NCBI RefSeq assembly: GCF_000276665.1
Contig: NW_004955423.1
Coordinates: 9,016,394-9,080,393, forward strand
Direction of reading: 5' to 3'
DNA length: 64,000 nt
From: Chinchilla lanigera
Taxonomy: Eukaryota; Chordata; Mammalia; Rodentia; Chinchillidae
Shown: positions 21,541-33,479 of the stretch, piece after piece
Layout of the letters: each line of letters opens with the position of its first letter
Position numbering within the stretch: the first letter of the stretch is position 1
Made by a program: the position numbers and the translations under genes
Notes under the pieces: model-generated
Seen by the model: the letters and a program-made list of their open reading frames with translations, nothing else
Told to the model about the DNA's origin: nothing
The model's database searches: none

Positions 21541-22044
21541 CAGGGCTGTCCCTCCTTTTCCCGGGCCATGGCCGTGGCTGTGCCTCTCTCCTTTGAGTCC
21601 CTGCCTCGTTTTCCTTCCGTTCATCTCTCTTTGTCCTCACTCTTTGTTCATGTGCCTGCATCAAATCTAACCAGGGAAAACCACCCAGCTAATGCCATTG
21701 AGATGTATAAGACAATAAGTGACTGGTCTACATGTAGAATATTTTGCTAAAGTTATTTTTTTGTTAATTTTTTAATAAAAAAAGCTATGATCAATTTTTA
21801 AACTACAGACCATTAAACCAATGGTTCTAGGCTCATTTGCTTGACTGCAGATTCAGGAATGTGACTAAATCACTTATTAACTGAGTATATCCCTGTAGAC
21901 TTAGTTTTATCCATGAACAAAATTTCTTTTTGCTTAGATTGTAGCCGTGACTGCCATTTGAATAGAAGATTAATGATGGTCTTTCATGCTCATGTTATTC
22001 TTTTATTGACTTTCATATTTCCTTTTATTTCTTCTTTTAATGAA

Positions 22045-22340
22045 TTGAGTTTATTGGTACATTTCAGATGTACATAATGATCACATCCATCACAGGGAAT
22101 TTGTACCTGTACATGATATACCTTCATTGTTCTTTTCTTCCCATTCCCCTCCTTTACCTTCCACCCCTCTTCTCCTCCTCATTTACAAAAACTTTGTTTC
22201 CATATTTTCCTTCTTTTCTTGTTTTTCTCTTTCTACTTCCTTTCTTTCCCCCTCCTCCCTTCCTAGTTCCCCTTCCAATTTGAACATTTTCTTTCTATTT
22301 CACTCTTTTTATTTCTTTTCACTCCAGCTGGATGAGACAC
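22045..22340 (-). repeat. L1 3' end-like fragment plus pyrimidine-rich tract
   Basis: 'gagtttattggtacatttca' and the following 30 bases resemble the antisense end of an L1. A T/C-rich run (22130-22320) follows, which on the minus strand is the purine-rich tract usual in L1 3' UTRs. Identification is by resemblance only. Confidence 0.45.
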
Positions 22341-22924
22341 TTTCAGGAAAAGTCTTTTCCAAGGTTACCCTGCATCTGTGGAAACATTGTTTTCTTCCTT
22401 TTCAGTAATTTTAAACACTTGTCACTTTACCAACTGTATTATTTGTTTGAATTCTCTTAAACAATTTCGTATAACTCTTCTAATAGACATACCTGGGACA
22501 AACCATGTTCTTTCTTTTCCTAGGTCTCCATTTAGGGAGTTCAACAAAAAGGTTAGGAGCTGTGTTCTTTCTGCTACTACTTTCATTCTGCGACCTCCAC
22601 CCCTTACAGAATTTACCTCCTTGTTGTGCAGTGAAACAGTCTAAGCCAGATGTGCTGTATTAAGCTTGTTGACTTAGGATGGTAGGAAGGAGATGGCTGT
22701 GAGCCATCAAGACACACGAGCTTCCAGCTTAGCTTGTAGCTTCTATGGCCTGGACAAGTCACTTTCTGCCTAAAATCTACGTACATGATGATGATAAATC
22801 TCAATGAACTGAGGTAGGCATTTAAGTCACATAACTCATGTAAGGCTCTGCATCGATTTGAAACTGGAACCATTCTTTTGTTTTGGTTCTCTGCCATATT
22901 TGTAAGGGGTTTCTGTGCGTCCAT

Positions 22925-23475
22925 GCAAGAGTGCAGACATTAAGAACACTGCTTCTGCCCCCTGTCTACCTGGGCTTTTCTATTTTTCCTTCCATGTGAG
23001 TCTCCTGGGACAAGTCACACTGTGTTAGTCAGCTTTTTGTTGCTGGAACAAAATACCTGAAGTACATAACTTAAAGGAGGAAAAGTTTATTTTGGCTCAC
23101 AGTTTTGGAGGTCTCAGTCCATCGTCAGCTCCATGGCAGAAGGGGATGGGAGAGAAAACCACTCATCTCGTGGCATTTGGAAACAGAGCATCATAAAGAG
23201 CCCAAGAAAAGATACACCTTTCAAAGTCATTCCCCCCAATAGCTGGCTTCCCCCAACTAGTCCCCACTTTCTAATACCCCTTTCACCTATGAACTCATTA
23301 ATGGGTTAATCAATTGATGAAGTTAGCACACTCACAATGCAGTCACCTCTCTATGTATCTCTTAATCCTATCATGTTGACAATCAAGATGGACCATCACA
23401 CACTGCATGCCTCTCTTTCCCCATTTGTAAAATGAAGATTGTGAAAATTACATGAGTCAAAGGTGAAGCACATAG
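22925..23475 (+). repeat. MIR SINE interrupted by an LTR
   Basis: The left half ends 'gtctcctgggacaagtcac' and the right half continues 'actgcatgcctctctttccc' and 'catttgtaaaatgaagattg'. Joined, they follow the MIR order (expected 'gggcaagtcacttaacctct', then 'catctgtaaaatggggat'). The LTR at 23023-23400 sits between. Confidence 0.65.
23023..23400 (-). mobile_element. MaLR/ERVL-type solo LTR, complete, antisense
   Basis: The 378-bp element has TG...CA ends (TGTTAGTCAG... to ...GGACCATCACA). The five bases 'cactg' stand directly before (23018-23022) and after (23401-23405), the 5-bp duplication of an ERV-type integration. On the minus strand 'ccaaaataaacttttcctcc' provides the poly(A) signal. 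No internal sequence is left. Confidence 0.8.
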
Positions 23476-23479
23476 AATA

Positions 23480-25080
23480 AGGCACAACTCCTGAGTGCAC
23501 AATGAAGATTAGATCTCAAATAGTTTTCCTTGCATGAGTTACAGATGTACAAATCTATTTACCTCAGTCAACCAGGAAAATTAATTTGTAATGAGCTCAC
23601 CACAATTTTGTGGTCTTTGTTCTGGTTAGGATCATCAGCCTGCAAACTTCCCCCACCCAGCTTTGTCCTGGAGGTGATCATCAGTTCAACCCCAAGGCAT
23701 TCACACTTAGCTCTGGAGTAGCAGCAGGAGGAAGCAGCATAAAGTGCCCTGCCACTAGGGCACCTCTGTCCCAAGGAAGGACAAAGTTCCCAGAGGTGTA
23801 CAAGCTATGACAAACCTTTGGTTCTTAAACTTACTAGAATGTGAAAAATACAGGTCAGCGTGCTTCTCAGCTCACACTAATCCAAGGTGGTAAATGCAAA
23901 ATGGTGAGTGGGCATGTATTTAGCCAGAGCACTTTGTGGGATTCCAGTCACTGTCCCCAGATTCTGCTAAGAGCTGTACTATGATAATGTAAGAGAGGTG
24001 CACTGACCCAATAGAAGGCCAAATGTGGAGCCTTGGGCTTATGAAAACTACAGTAGCCCAGCCTTTTTACCTAGGGGCAAATAGCCAGTCACACTGTAGG
24101 GCCCAGTGACCTTTGTGCAAAAATTCCCCAGCACCGGCACTGATGTTCAGAAGCCTTAAAGTCATGGCACAGTATGTTCAATAAATTGCTACCAAGGCAG
24201 GCCCAATGGCATGTTCTTGTCTCAGCTACTCGGGAGAGTAAGACAGAGGGGTCTCTTGAGTCCAGGAATTCAGGGCCAGGCTGAGCATCATACTAAGACT
24301 TCCATCTCTCAGTGATAATAAGCTGCTACCACAGTCTTGGCCACAGAATTGCTTCCTGATAATATAAAGTGTTGTCATGCTTCTAGATATGATTCCAGAT
24401 ACCTAAACAGTTCACATTTGCAGCTGCATATCACAGTAACATTGTACGAGTGGACTTCACTTTACTGCTCATCAGTTCAATCTCTATTTTCATGAGATTT
24501 GTGCCAATTTTCTTTTGCTTTGGCTGACCTTAAGTTTGAACATCCTTAGTATGTATTCCAGTGATCCTGAGTCTTTCTCCAGCAAATACCTAGAATCCCA
24601 CCCTCTTTATAACACAAGCATGAAGTAGCTGTTGCCTGACAGGGCAAGGAGGACCTCACAGACTACACACCCTAAGCACAGCATCTAATTGCAGCCACTT
24701 TAGAAAGGACAGTGAACGTGTAACATAGGAACAGGGAACAGTGAGCAAGGGCTGAACAGCTTTCCCTTTTCCCCACTCAAGATGTTCCAGGCTCTTGGTA
24801 TCAATAATAGGCAGACTTGGCTTTGTGGCTGTGTGACCTGTGCATTCTTAAAGAACCCTGTACTTGACCCAGTGGTTTGCCATCACAGTCTTGAAATTCT
24901 TAGTATATTTTTAACGAGGGGTCCCCTATGTTCATTGTTCAGTGGGCGCCTAAGTGAGGTAGCTCGTCCTGTTGGTAGGACTATATAACTTGGTGATTAA
25001 AGCATGGCCTTTTAAAGAAAGGCTAGGAATACTGTCTTATAACTTTTAATTTAATAGGCTTAATAAAAGGAAAGAGTAAA
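23480..25080. other. Intergenic DNA, little recognisable
   Basis: Apart from the diverged SINE at 24195 I see no repeat that I can name, no RNA gene and no supported coding exon. Short open frames (for example on either strand near 23530-23810) have no recognisable domain. Confidence 0.6.
24195..24315 (+). repeat. B1-like SINE, diverged fragment
   Basis: 'gcccaatggcatgttcttgt', 'ctcagctactcgggagagta' and 'ccaggaattcagggccaggc' follow the order of a 7SL-derived SINE. It lacks a clear A tail. Confidence 0.5.
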
Positions 25081-25094
25081 CCTGAGTCAGAATT

Positions 25095-25615
25095 GCTTTT
25101 TAAAAAAAAATACACTTTTTTAAGAGCAATTTTACCTTCACAGCAAAACTGAAGGTACAGAATTGCCCTATCTCCCCTATTCCTACATGTGCATGATCTC
25201 CTCTCTATCAACGTCCCATGCCGAGTGTCCATTTGCTACGATCTCATTGATGGAGCTACATCATCACCTATGTACACAGTTTGCATTGGGGTCACTGTGG
25301 GTGTTGGACACTCTATGGATTTGGACAACATCAGCTTCACCATGATAGTATCATACAGAAGAGTTTCACTGCCCTAAAAATCCTCTGCTGTGCTCGGCCA
25401 TTTGTCCCTCCTCCTGGCCCTCTTGGTGACCTCTGAGCTTTTTACTTTCTCCATAGTTTTTTCCTTTTCCAGAATGTCAGAGTTAGGGTCTGCCAACATT
25501 TTCAGATTGACTTCTTTCACTTATTAACATACAACTATGCTTCCTCCGTGTCTTTTCATGGAATTGCTTGTTCATGAAAACTTGAGGGCATCGTTTTCAT
25601 GTCCTCACAAGTACA
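25095..25615 (-). repeat. L1 fragment, antisense (old L1M-type)
   Basis: The order 'gagcaattttaccttcacag', 'acagtttgcattggggtcac', 'gagtttcactgccctaaaaa', 'ttttccttttccagaatgtc' and 'tgtcttttcatggaattgct' follows the reverse complement of the 3' end of old mammalian L1s. Open frames through it are not genes. Confidence 0.75.
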
Positions 25616-27749
25616 GACTGTGGAGCTGCCTCAAGATGGAGATTACAGCCCTGTGGTTGGTGATGCTGGTCAATTTCCATGTTGTTTGGGGAGGTCAGGT
25701 ACTGTGACGGTCTCCTTTGACCCATGCTCATCCCCATCCTTTTTCACTGAAGAGCCTCATTTTCTGGCTTTCCAAGTAACATTTTTCTTTTGAAATAAAA
25801 CTGGTTCAAGGTCACTGGACTCCTGAAGGATGTTTGCCCAGTTGCCAGATGACCTCAGACTTCGCAGCGAAGCCCTTCGGAGGCCGGCCATACTGCATAG
25901 CTGTGAGCATTCCTTCCCTCGCTTTGTAGTCACTTGCTTCCAGTCCGCCTGGCCTATCTGTGAATGGGAAGCAGGATGATTGTCAAACACGCTGTTTCTT
26001 GGAGGAGGAAGTGTAATAGCACTGGAAAGATTTAAACCAAATCTCAAAGTAGACGCCCAGTTTGTTAGAGACAGCGATACAACTCATGACTGTTCTACTT
26101 CAGGCTCATTTACAGCAAATACTGTTGCAAACCAGTGCATGAAGCTGACGGCAAATGTTTCTCCTGCTATCCGTCTCTGCCAGTGAAACAGACGATGAAT
26201 GAGAAGCACATGAACATTTCACACCACCTTATCTAACAAGGACAGCAAAACGCTGACTTCTTAAAGACCCCTGGGAGCTATTGGCTATGGTGAATCGAGG
26301 AGACCATTTATTAGCATGATGTATGCGCCTTAGCTTCTAATGATACATAAATTATCCCATGAGCCATGATACATATGGTTTAAAGAGAATTTTAAATGAA
26401 AGCAATTTTTTTTTTCTGGCAACACTAATTTCCTACCAGCAGTAAATTACTCATCCCCTGCGGACTGTGGGCTGTGGTCATTACTCTCTCCTTGAGGTTG
26501 AGCGGATTCCCCCCAAGAGGAATGTTTGCTCTGACAAAGTGAATTTATATCCTCATGGGTGAGCCCTGCCATGCCAGGTCCACAGAAGGAAAGGATATTA
26601 ATAATGCCTTTTGGACTCTGCACTGTGTGTCCGTGTCTTCCTGCGTGTGTTATCTTTGATGACAGAACAGTGGAGTTCGGTCTTCGCTCTTGGTTTGCCT
26701 TTGGGGAGAAAATCAGAGTGCTGCTATCAATATTTAATCTTCTGCAGCGGTGGGGTTTAAAGGACATTTCCCAGGTGCCACGCAAGGGAAGTGCTAAGTA
26801 CCGTCAATTTTGAAAACACTAACTACATGATGTGTAGGAAGAAAATGATGGTGCTATTAAAAACCACTAACTCAACATGCATTTGTTGATTTCTAGGGCT
26901 ATGGTAGGTGCTACAGATGCAAGAAATGAATGACAGGATCTCTGCATCCATTGGGAAAGACAACGATGCATGAAGCGAGGCTAGTACAAGGTCAACCTCA
27001 GGTGCTAAAGCAGAACAGAAAGATGATTCTCTTGCCTTGATTACTTAAGCTCTCTTGTGGATACTAGACAATGCTAGACCTGAGACACTTGGAGAATACA
27101 TTATACTGGGCCAGATAGCCCTGGCATGCTAAAGGGGAGGAGAAGTTTGTTTAAAGGCAACACAATGGCAAAAGCTTGGCCATTGGAGAGAGAAGCTGGT
27201 TACTTAAGAAAACTACGCTTTGGAGAGGAGAGTTCTTTCTCCCTAACTCCTACTATTGAGAGCTATATTAGAATGAATGGGTTGAAAGCATATTTCTATC
27301 ACATGACTCTTTCTTCTCATTGTTTTGAGAAAAGAAGCATACCCGAGGCTTTCTGTTCCTGCATGATCCTGCACCCCCACACACCTCGCACTGAAGTCCT
27401 CTGACCTTGGCCGGCAGCAGTTTTATGTTGTAAGGTGGCGAGCCTGTGGGTGTATCCACGAACAGGGTCAGCCTGACATCTGTAGTCTGAACCTCACCCT
27501 GTTCAGGCCCTTTGTGAAGACTCCACCGCCTGCCTCCCTACTGTGACAGCTGTGGAGATACGGCAGATGGATGGCGATGGTTTAGAGCAGAGTGCAGCTG
27601 CCTGGGAGGGAGCCCTCGGAGCAACTGTAGGAAGTGTTTTGCTGTGAGCCTCCCTTGGGGCCTAAGGCAGTGAGCATGGGTGTGTATGGTAGGGAGAAGA
27701 TGAGCTGACAGAGGGACTTTGGGAAAGAGTTGTTTTGTGCCTCTACCCC
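25615..27749. other. Intergenic DNA, little recognisable
   Basis: There is an L2/MIR-like piece near 26880-26990 ('gcatttgttgatttctaggg'). Otherwise there is no recognisable repeat or gene. The open frames here on both strands look like chance. Confidence 0.55.
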
Positions 27750-28163
27750 TGTATGGCTTGTGTCTCCCTGAAGCTTTATGCAGTCATAGGTGGAGATTAT
27801 TCAGAGGTGGCTGAATCTAGAGTGTGTGATTGATTCATAGGGCAATGCTGGGATTAAAGGTGCTGGGATTAAGGGTGGGTGATTACTGGATCAGTGTACT
27901 GACTGTATTGGCATCACCCGTATCCTGGTAGCCTGGATACAATATAAGGGACAGAAAGAGGCTTGTCGTGTCCCTTGCTTTGCTGCCTTCTGTCCACCAT
28001 GAACTGTTTATCCCCTGAGATGCTCCTCTGCCATGCCACCCTGTCTTGGAGCCAGCTGATTGTGGACTGAAACCTCTACAAACTGTGAGCTAAGTAAACC
28101 TTTCCCCCTTTAACTTCAAGTGCTGGGTATGTTTTTTCAGCAATGAAAAAAGTAACTAAGACA
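27750..28163 (+). mobile_element. MaLR/ERVL-type solo LTR, sense
   Basis: It begins TGTATGGCTTGTGTCTCC and ends 'aaaaaagtaactaagaca'. It shares 'ggtggctgaatctagagtgt' and 'actgaaacctctacaaactg' with the LTR at 40396-40776, its closest relative in this window. The poly(A) region is 'ctaagtaaacctttcccc'. Confidence 0.75.
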
Positions 28164-28745
28164 GGCCCTGCTGCCTTGCTCTGGAAAGTGGTAGTGAATA
28201 CATTCGTGTTAGAGGCATGTGTCTGGGTAAGGTACCCTGACACTGGTGGGGACAGGGCACAGAGGATAGCATGGCCTCCACCTCACAAAGGAAGAAGAAA
28301 CAGATTTGCACAAATTCTAGGGCACACATGGTGCTGATCTACCTCCTCCATCTGGCCGTATGCAGAGACTGTCAGCAGTCGGTGCCCAGGCTGATGCCAG
28401 AGGTGCCTCCTTCCAGCTCTCCCACACTCCGATGAGACTACCCCAAGAAGACCAGAGACAGCAAACCCCTAACACTTCTTTAGTGTATGAAACACATGGC
28501 AGGGTGCATGGCACAGGAAAAGACCCATGAGAGATTCCTCACCTCTCCAAGCAGGCCAGGGAGGCAGCCCGGACTTTGGTGATGAGAGAGGGCTCTCACA
28601 GCCCTGCAGCTGACCATGGAGCAGGGAGCCCACCTTTGCCCATGGGGTTTAGGGAGGCCCTGGCCTTCAGGCCATGCTAAATATTCTGTCAAAGTTTCCA
28701 CACTTATATCATTGAGATGAAAGAATTTACATTTATTTTCTCAGT

Positions 28746-28917
28746 TAAAAATGAGACAACTAGGGGGCTGGGGATTTAGCTCAGTGGCAAAAGCGCCTGC
28801 CTGGCAAGCGCAAGGTCGTGAGTTCGGTTCCTGGTACCGGAGAAAAAAAAAACCAAAAAAAAAACAAACAAACAAACAAAAAAATAAATAAATAAAAAAA
28901 TAAAAATGAGACAACTA
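28746..28917 (+). mobile_element. ID-type SINE with 17-bp target-site duplication
   Basis: The body 'ggggctggggatttagctca' through 'gagttcggttcctggtaccg' is followed by an A-rich tail with aaac and aaat runs. Exact duplications 'taaaaatgagacaacta' lie at 28746-28762 and 28901-28917. Confidence 0.93.
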
Positions 28918-29480
28918 AATGGGATACAGGGCATGAATACATATTCATGGCCTTTACAAAGAAAGACAGCCCATTTCACAGTAGGTGGTGTGGTGGGTGA
29001 ATCATTGAGACTAAAATAGGTGCAAGTCAAATGAGCCAATATTAGGAAACTGCCTTAAAAATAATTACTCAGCACCTTAGACCCATGTATCCAAACACAT
29101 TCTATATGGAGTATATATTTAAATGAGAAGAATTAAAGTCTATAAAAGAATTAGGGAAAGTACTGATGCGTACTATTTATCGAGCCCAGAAGTCAAGAAG
29201 GGCTTTCTGAATTTAAAGCTCCAAAAATCAATTAATAAAAAACAAATAGATTTTACTACAGAAAGCAAAAATTTCAGAAAATTATGCACGTAAACAACAT
29301 TTTAAAAGCATACTGAGGAAAAATAATTATAGCACGTGTCACTGGCTTAGCATCCTTAGAACATTAAGAGCTACTCCTAATTCCTACAGCCATGGCAATC
29401 ACTGTGGTTTATGTCTCTGTTTTATATACTTAGCAAAGTTCTTGATGAGTAGCAGATGTTCAACAAATAATATACTTTTT

Positions 29481-29617
29481 AAAAACTGTCTTTGAGGGGC
29501 TGGGGATTTAGCTCAATGGCAAAGCACCTGCCTGGCAAGTGCAAGGTCATGAGTTCGGTTCCCGGTACCGGAGAAAAACCAAAAAAAAAAAACCAAAAAA
29601 ACAAAAAACTGTCTTTG
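29481..29617 (+). mobile_element. ID-type SINE with 14-bp target-site duplication
   Basis: The body starts 'ggggctggggatttagctca' and carries 'gagttcggttcccggtaccg'. The A-rich tail contains two 'aaacc' interruptions. 'aaaaactgtctttg' is repeated at 29481-29494 and 29604-29617. Confidence 0.93.
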
Positions 29618-29694
29618 GCTGAATTCCTACTGTCTACACATATTGTTTCTCATTCCAGCAAACACACAGGTTAAATATCAGGATTCTATTTCAT

Positions 29695-29800
29695 CAAAGG
29701 AAGAAGTGAACACAAAGTATGTTACGTGTATATACCAACTCCCCGCAAGGAATGCAACCCTTTTGTATTGCAAACATATACTAATAAAAAATAAAAGCTG
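29695..29800 (+). repeat. L1 3' end fragment, type with 'aataaaaaataaaa' terminus
   Basis: 'gttacgtgtatataccaact', 'aaggaatgcaaccc' and 'catatactaataaaaaataa' parallel the ends of the L1 pieces at 30240-30680 and 40863-41310. It is strongly 5'-truncated. Confidence 0.6.
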
Positions 29801-30064
29801 AAATAAAAGTCGATGGCAAAGACTGGCTTCCAACCCAAGATTTCTAATTTCAAAGCTTTCTTCCTCCTTCCTTCTCTACAGTCTGCCTTTATCTGAATAA
29901 ATGCTTATATGGTAAAATTGAATGTTTAGCTTACTTAATGAGAAATATGACTTCTGTTTTCAAATAACACCTTGATAAGCAGCATGCCGTGAACTCAGAT
30001 AGTGCTGGTGCTAATGGAAAATGATTTTTACCTTGTCAGGGGAGCTGAAAGATTTAGGCAAGTT

Positions 30065-30195
30065 AAACTGTTCCCAGTCTCAGAATCCTTATCTGTAATA
30101 CACAAATGATACAACTCAGAGTACAGAGAAGCACAGTAACTTCTCCAAGGTCACACAGTGTTTAAAAACCAGAAAGGGAGTCAGACCCAGGCAAA
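30065..30195 (+). repeat. MIR/L2-like relic
   Basis: 'cccagtctcagaatccttat', 'ctgtaatacacaaatgatac' and 'ctccaaggtcacacagtgtt' are typical of diverged MIR sequence. Confidence 0.5.
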
Positions 30196-30239
30196 AGTCC
30201 ATCGTTAGAGCTGGAGAGTTCACAGCGTGGTGTAATGCC

Positions 30240-30680
30240 TAGGAGGTAATGGATATAAGCAAGCCCCCACAAGGATAAACTGGACACATCCGGTGGATGG
30301 GAATAAAACTAAGTACTAGTCTGTTTTGGGACACAAATTGTAAAATGCATGGCAGAGTAGTATTTTATTGTGTATAATTACATGGATGCACCTTGAGCCC
30401 ATAATGTTAAGTGAAATAAATCAGACATACAGCTTAAATATTGCTTGATTTCTCAAAATATAAATAAATTAAAGAAAAAAACAAAAGACAGATAATAGGA
30501 AACAGGTAGATTGATCTTTTGCAAAGGAGAAAGGGACCAGGAGATGGAGGAAAGGTGGAAGGAGCGGGGGAAGAGGTTGAAAAAAAAAGAATTAAGATGC
30601 GTTATGTGAATGTGCCAATTCTCCGTGATGAATGTAATCATTATGTACTGCACACAAGAACTAATAAAAATAAAACTTTA
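30240..30680 (+). repeat. L1 3' end, sense
   Basis: It contains the end of ORF2 and start of the 3' UTR: 'gagtagtattttattgtgta', 'gataatgttaagtgaaataa'-like text, then a G/A-rich stretch (30525-30590), then 'gtactgcacacaagaactaa' and 'taaaaataaaac'. The reading frame is broken, so it is a dead fragment. Confidence 0.75.
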
Positions 30681-30844
30681 AAAATGTGTGAAAAGTAGAG
30701 TGTGAATGGACTATCTTAGCTGTCTGGGTGTGTCCTTTTTAAGCTAGTATCTATTTTTACAGTAAACCAGTGTGTCAGTACTGATTAATGGATCAAAATC
30801 CGTAGGCCCACAATTAGAATCTTATCCAAGTAGTGCTTTAAAAA

Positions 30845-31352
30845 AAAAAAAATTGGGATGAGGGAAAGGAGAAAAAAAGAAAAAAGGGAAAATATACATA
30901 TGTATATAGAAGGATAGCTGGGATAATTGTATTGCTGTCTAATGGTCTGTTGAAAGGAACAGTTAATGTTTAATTTTTTTGACCAATTTTGTATGCTTAT
31001 ATCTGGTAATCTGAACAACTAATTCAAAGACAACAAGATGGAATATAACAACCATTGGTGAATTCCTACCATCTTGTGTAGTGAAACTCTGTATGGTTTT
31101 AATGTTTTTTAAAATTATTTTTTATTTTCTTTAATGGTTTGATCAATATTGTATTCTTACATCTGGTAATCTGAGCAACTTTGTTGAAGATAAAAATATG
31201 TAACATAACAACCACCGTTAATTCCTATCATTTTGTTCTGAAACCCTAGATCATTTTCATTGTTTTTGCTTTGGTTTGCTGTTGTCTATATTGTTGTTAT
31301 TTTGTTATTGTTTTAAAATTTTATTCTCTTTAAAATAAAAAAAATTGCATCC
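30845..31352 (+). repeat. L1 3' UTR-like repeat with internal dimer (copy 2)
   Basis: A purine-rich tract ('gggatgagggaaaggagaaa') is followed by two related sub-units (30960-31110 and 31130-31290) and the terminus 'attctctttaaaataaaaaa'. It aligns over its length with 340-772 and with the reverse of 33480-33985. Confidence 0.7.
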
Positions 31353-31359
31353 ACTCGGG

Positions 31360-33420
31360 TGGAGTTTTCTGGCATGTGCAATAATGAATCACCAAATAGT
31401 TGAAATTAAAAAAAGATAGTCACCCCTCAAACCTAGATTCAGCACCTTTTTCCTCTCCTGGCTGGAAGCTAGCCAGGAGAGCTGGTGTTCATAAGGTGTT
31501 TTAATATCACCCATGTTCCCTTCCTGCCTCCGAGCAGCATCTGATCACTGATGAAGTCAGCAGCTGCATGTGCATCTCAGTGCACCTTTTGGAAGATGCT
31601 CTTCATAGTCTCTAATTTATTTTTTGAACCACTTGAGAGAAGGTTGCTGGTATTATAAAAGGAGCATAGTGTAAGTATCGTAAGGCTTAAAGGGGTTGAC
31701 TTACTAATCAGTGTATAGTTTCTACACTCAGAAATAATCTTTTGTTTAATCACAATACAATGAGAAAGTTCAGGAACCTTAACATTGATATAGGCTTTTA
31801 TCAATCTGTAGTCCATCATTTAGTTTTAGTTGTCCTCATACAGTAACTCTGTTTATAACATTCTGTTCCCGTTCACCACAGGATCGACTCCAGGGTCACT
31901 GTCAAATTTAGCGATCATGCCTTTTTAGTCTCCTTCAATCTGGGACAGTCCCTTAGGCTTTGTCCTTAATGGCACTGAAATTTGTGAATAATAATTTTCA
32001 TAATCTTACATATAACCTCTTCATCTGGAGTTGTTGCTATTTCCTCCTGATTAGATGAAGGGTACGCATTTTAGGCAGGAATACACAGGAACACTCTGTT
32101 ACCCTTCTCAGAATGTCCTGTGCTGATTGGTGATATTTAGTTGCATCATCCAGTAAGCACGTGGTCCAGTTACTCCATGGATGTAGTGGTCATAAAACCT
32201 CATGGCTCAGGCCTCCTGTTGTGAGGAGCATAATCGGTGGATTTTCCCAGCTGCTATGCTCACAGTCTTCCCACTGCCCTCTCCAGCCAATCTGTCAACA
32301 ACTGTACTAGCACTGCAATTTGTATCTTTTAAAAATTAAGTTATTTTTATTATTTGTTTGTTTGCTTTTCCAGGACTCATGTTATCTGCCTCAGGAATTC
32401 AGGGTGACCTAATAGTAATGATTCAAACACAAAGACACAGGGTAAGCCATCCCGGCATGCTTACCATATCTATTACTAAGAATCATTTCTTTGCACAAAG
32501 CACCGAAACTAGCTTTATTTCTCTTTGTAGCTCTCACGTGCATGTCTAGTGACAGAAAGTTGACTGGTGAGAATTTTCCCCTGGGCTATGACTTGCTTCT
32601 GTTTGGGTAAATAGATAAATGATAGTAGTTTTGCTCTTAAAATTTGGACAAAGGACATAATCACAAATAATTGAGATTTTACAGGCATGTTCAAGAAACA
32701 GTGAGTAAAGCTTTTTAATACTAACAACCTATCATAGGAACGTGATTGATAATAAAAAGAATATCTTACATTTATATAGTACTAAAAGATTTGCAAAGGG
32801 TTTTCACATACATTATTTAGTTTTATCCTCACAATAATCCTGTGCTAGGTAGAGCTTGTATTATTGTCCTTATTTTATGTATGAGGAAATTTTGTTCTTC
32901 CACAAACAGAAAAATGAAAGAAAGTTGAAATGCCTGGATTAGAAGAAATGTATCTGAAGCCTGATATGAAGTATTTAGTTTCTGAACCTACCCACTATCC
33001 ACTGTTGTGCCTGGAAATTTTTATTTCTTTTATACTATTTAATATTATTGCTCATCCAGTAGAGTTAGTATTTCCAATTTTCAGAGAACTTTCTTTTATA
33101 TCTATAAATCCTTTTACAATCAAGGTTTAAGAAATAAAATAACACAAATATTGAATCCTTTTTCTTTGATATAGTTGAAAATTTTAAGCAGTTTTAAGCC
33201 TTTTATATTACCATGAGGTTAATTATATAAGAGAGAAAGAAAGGAACCAGGCTTAGTATTTTAGATCTGGGAGATGGGATAGAAAAGTGGTGTTAACAGT
33301 TTTTTTCCAGTACAAACACTTTTGTGAAGGATGCAATGAATGTTGTAAGATAATGGTTTTAATACTTCTCAGCACGGCAGCTTCTTGGAAAATTACTTCA
33401 TTTATATGTGTGGTGACTCC
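31360..33420. other. Intergenic DNA; possible old L1 remnant about 31880-32200
   Basis: 'gtctccttcaatctgggaca' and the lines around it look like the antisense end of an old L1M-type element, but the match is weak. A MIR-like piece sits near 32815-32900 ('ttatcctcacaataatcctg'). Nothing else is recognisable; no gene. Confidence 0.4.
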
Positions 33421-33479
33421 TCTTTATCTCAAATAATGCTTTTCATCAGTTTAGTATTAGTACTGGCTTCGTATATATA

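Noticed and set aside
25163..25377. Open frames that looked like a small conserved protein
   Set aside because: The DNA follows an old antisense L1 3' end; translation is incidental.
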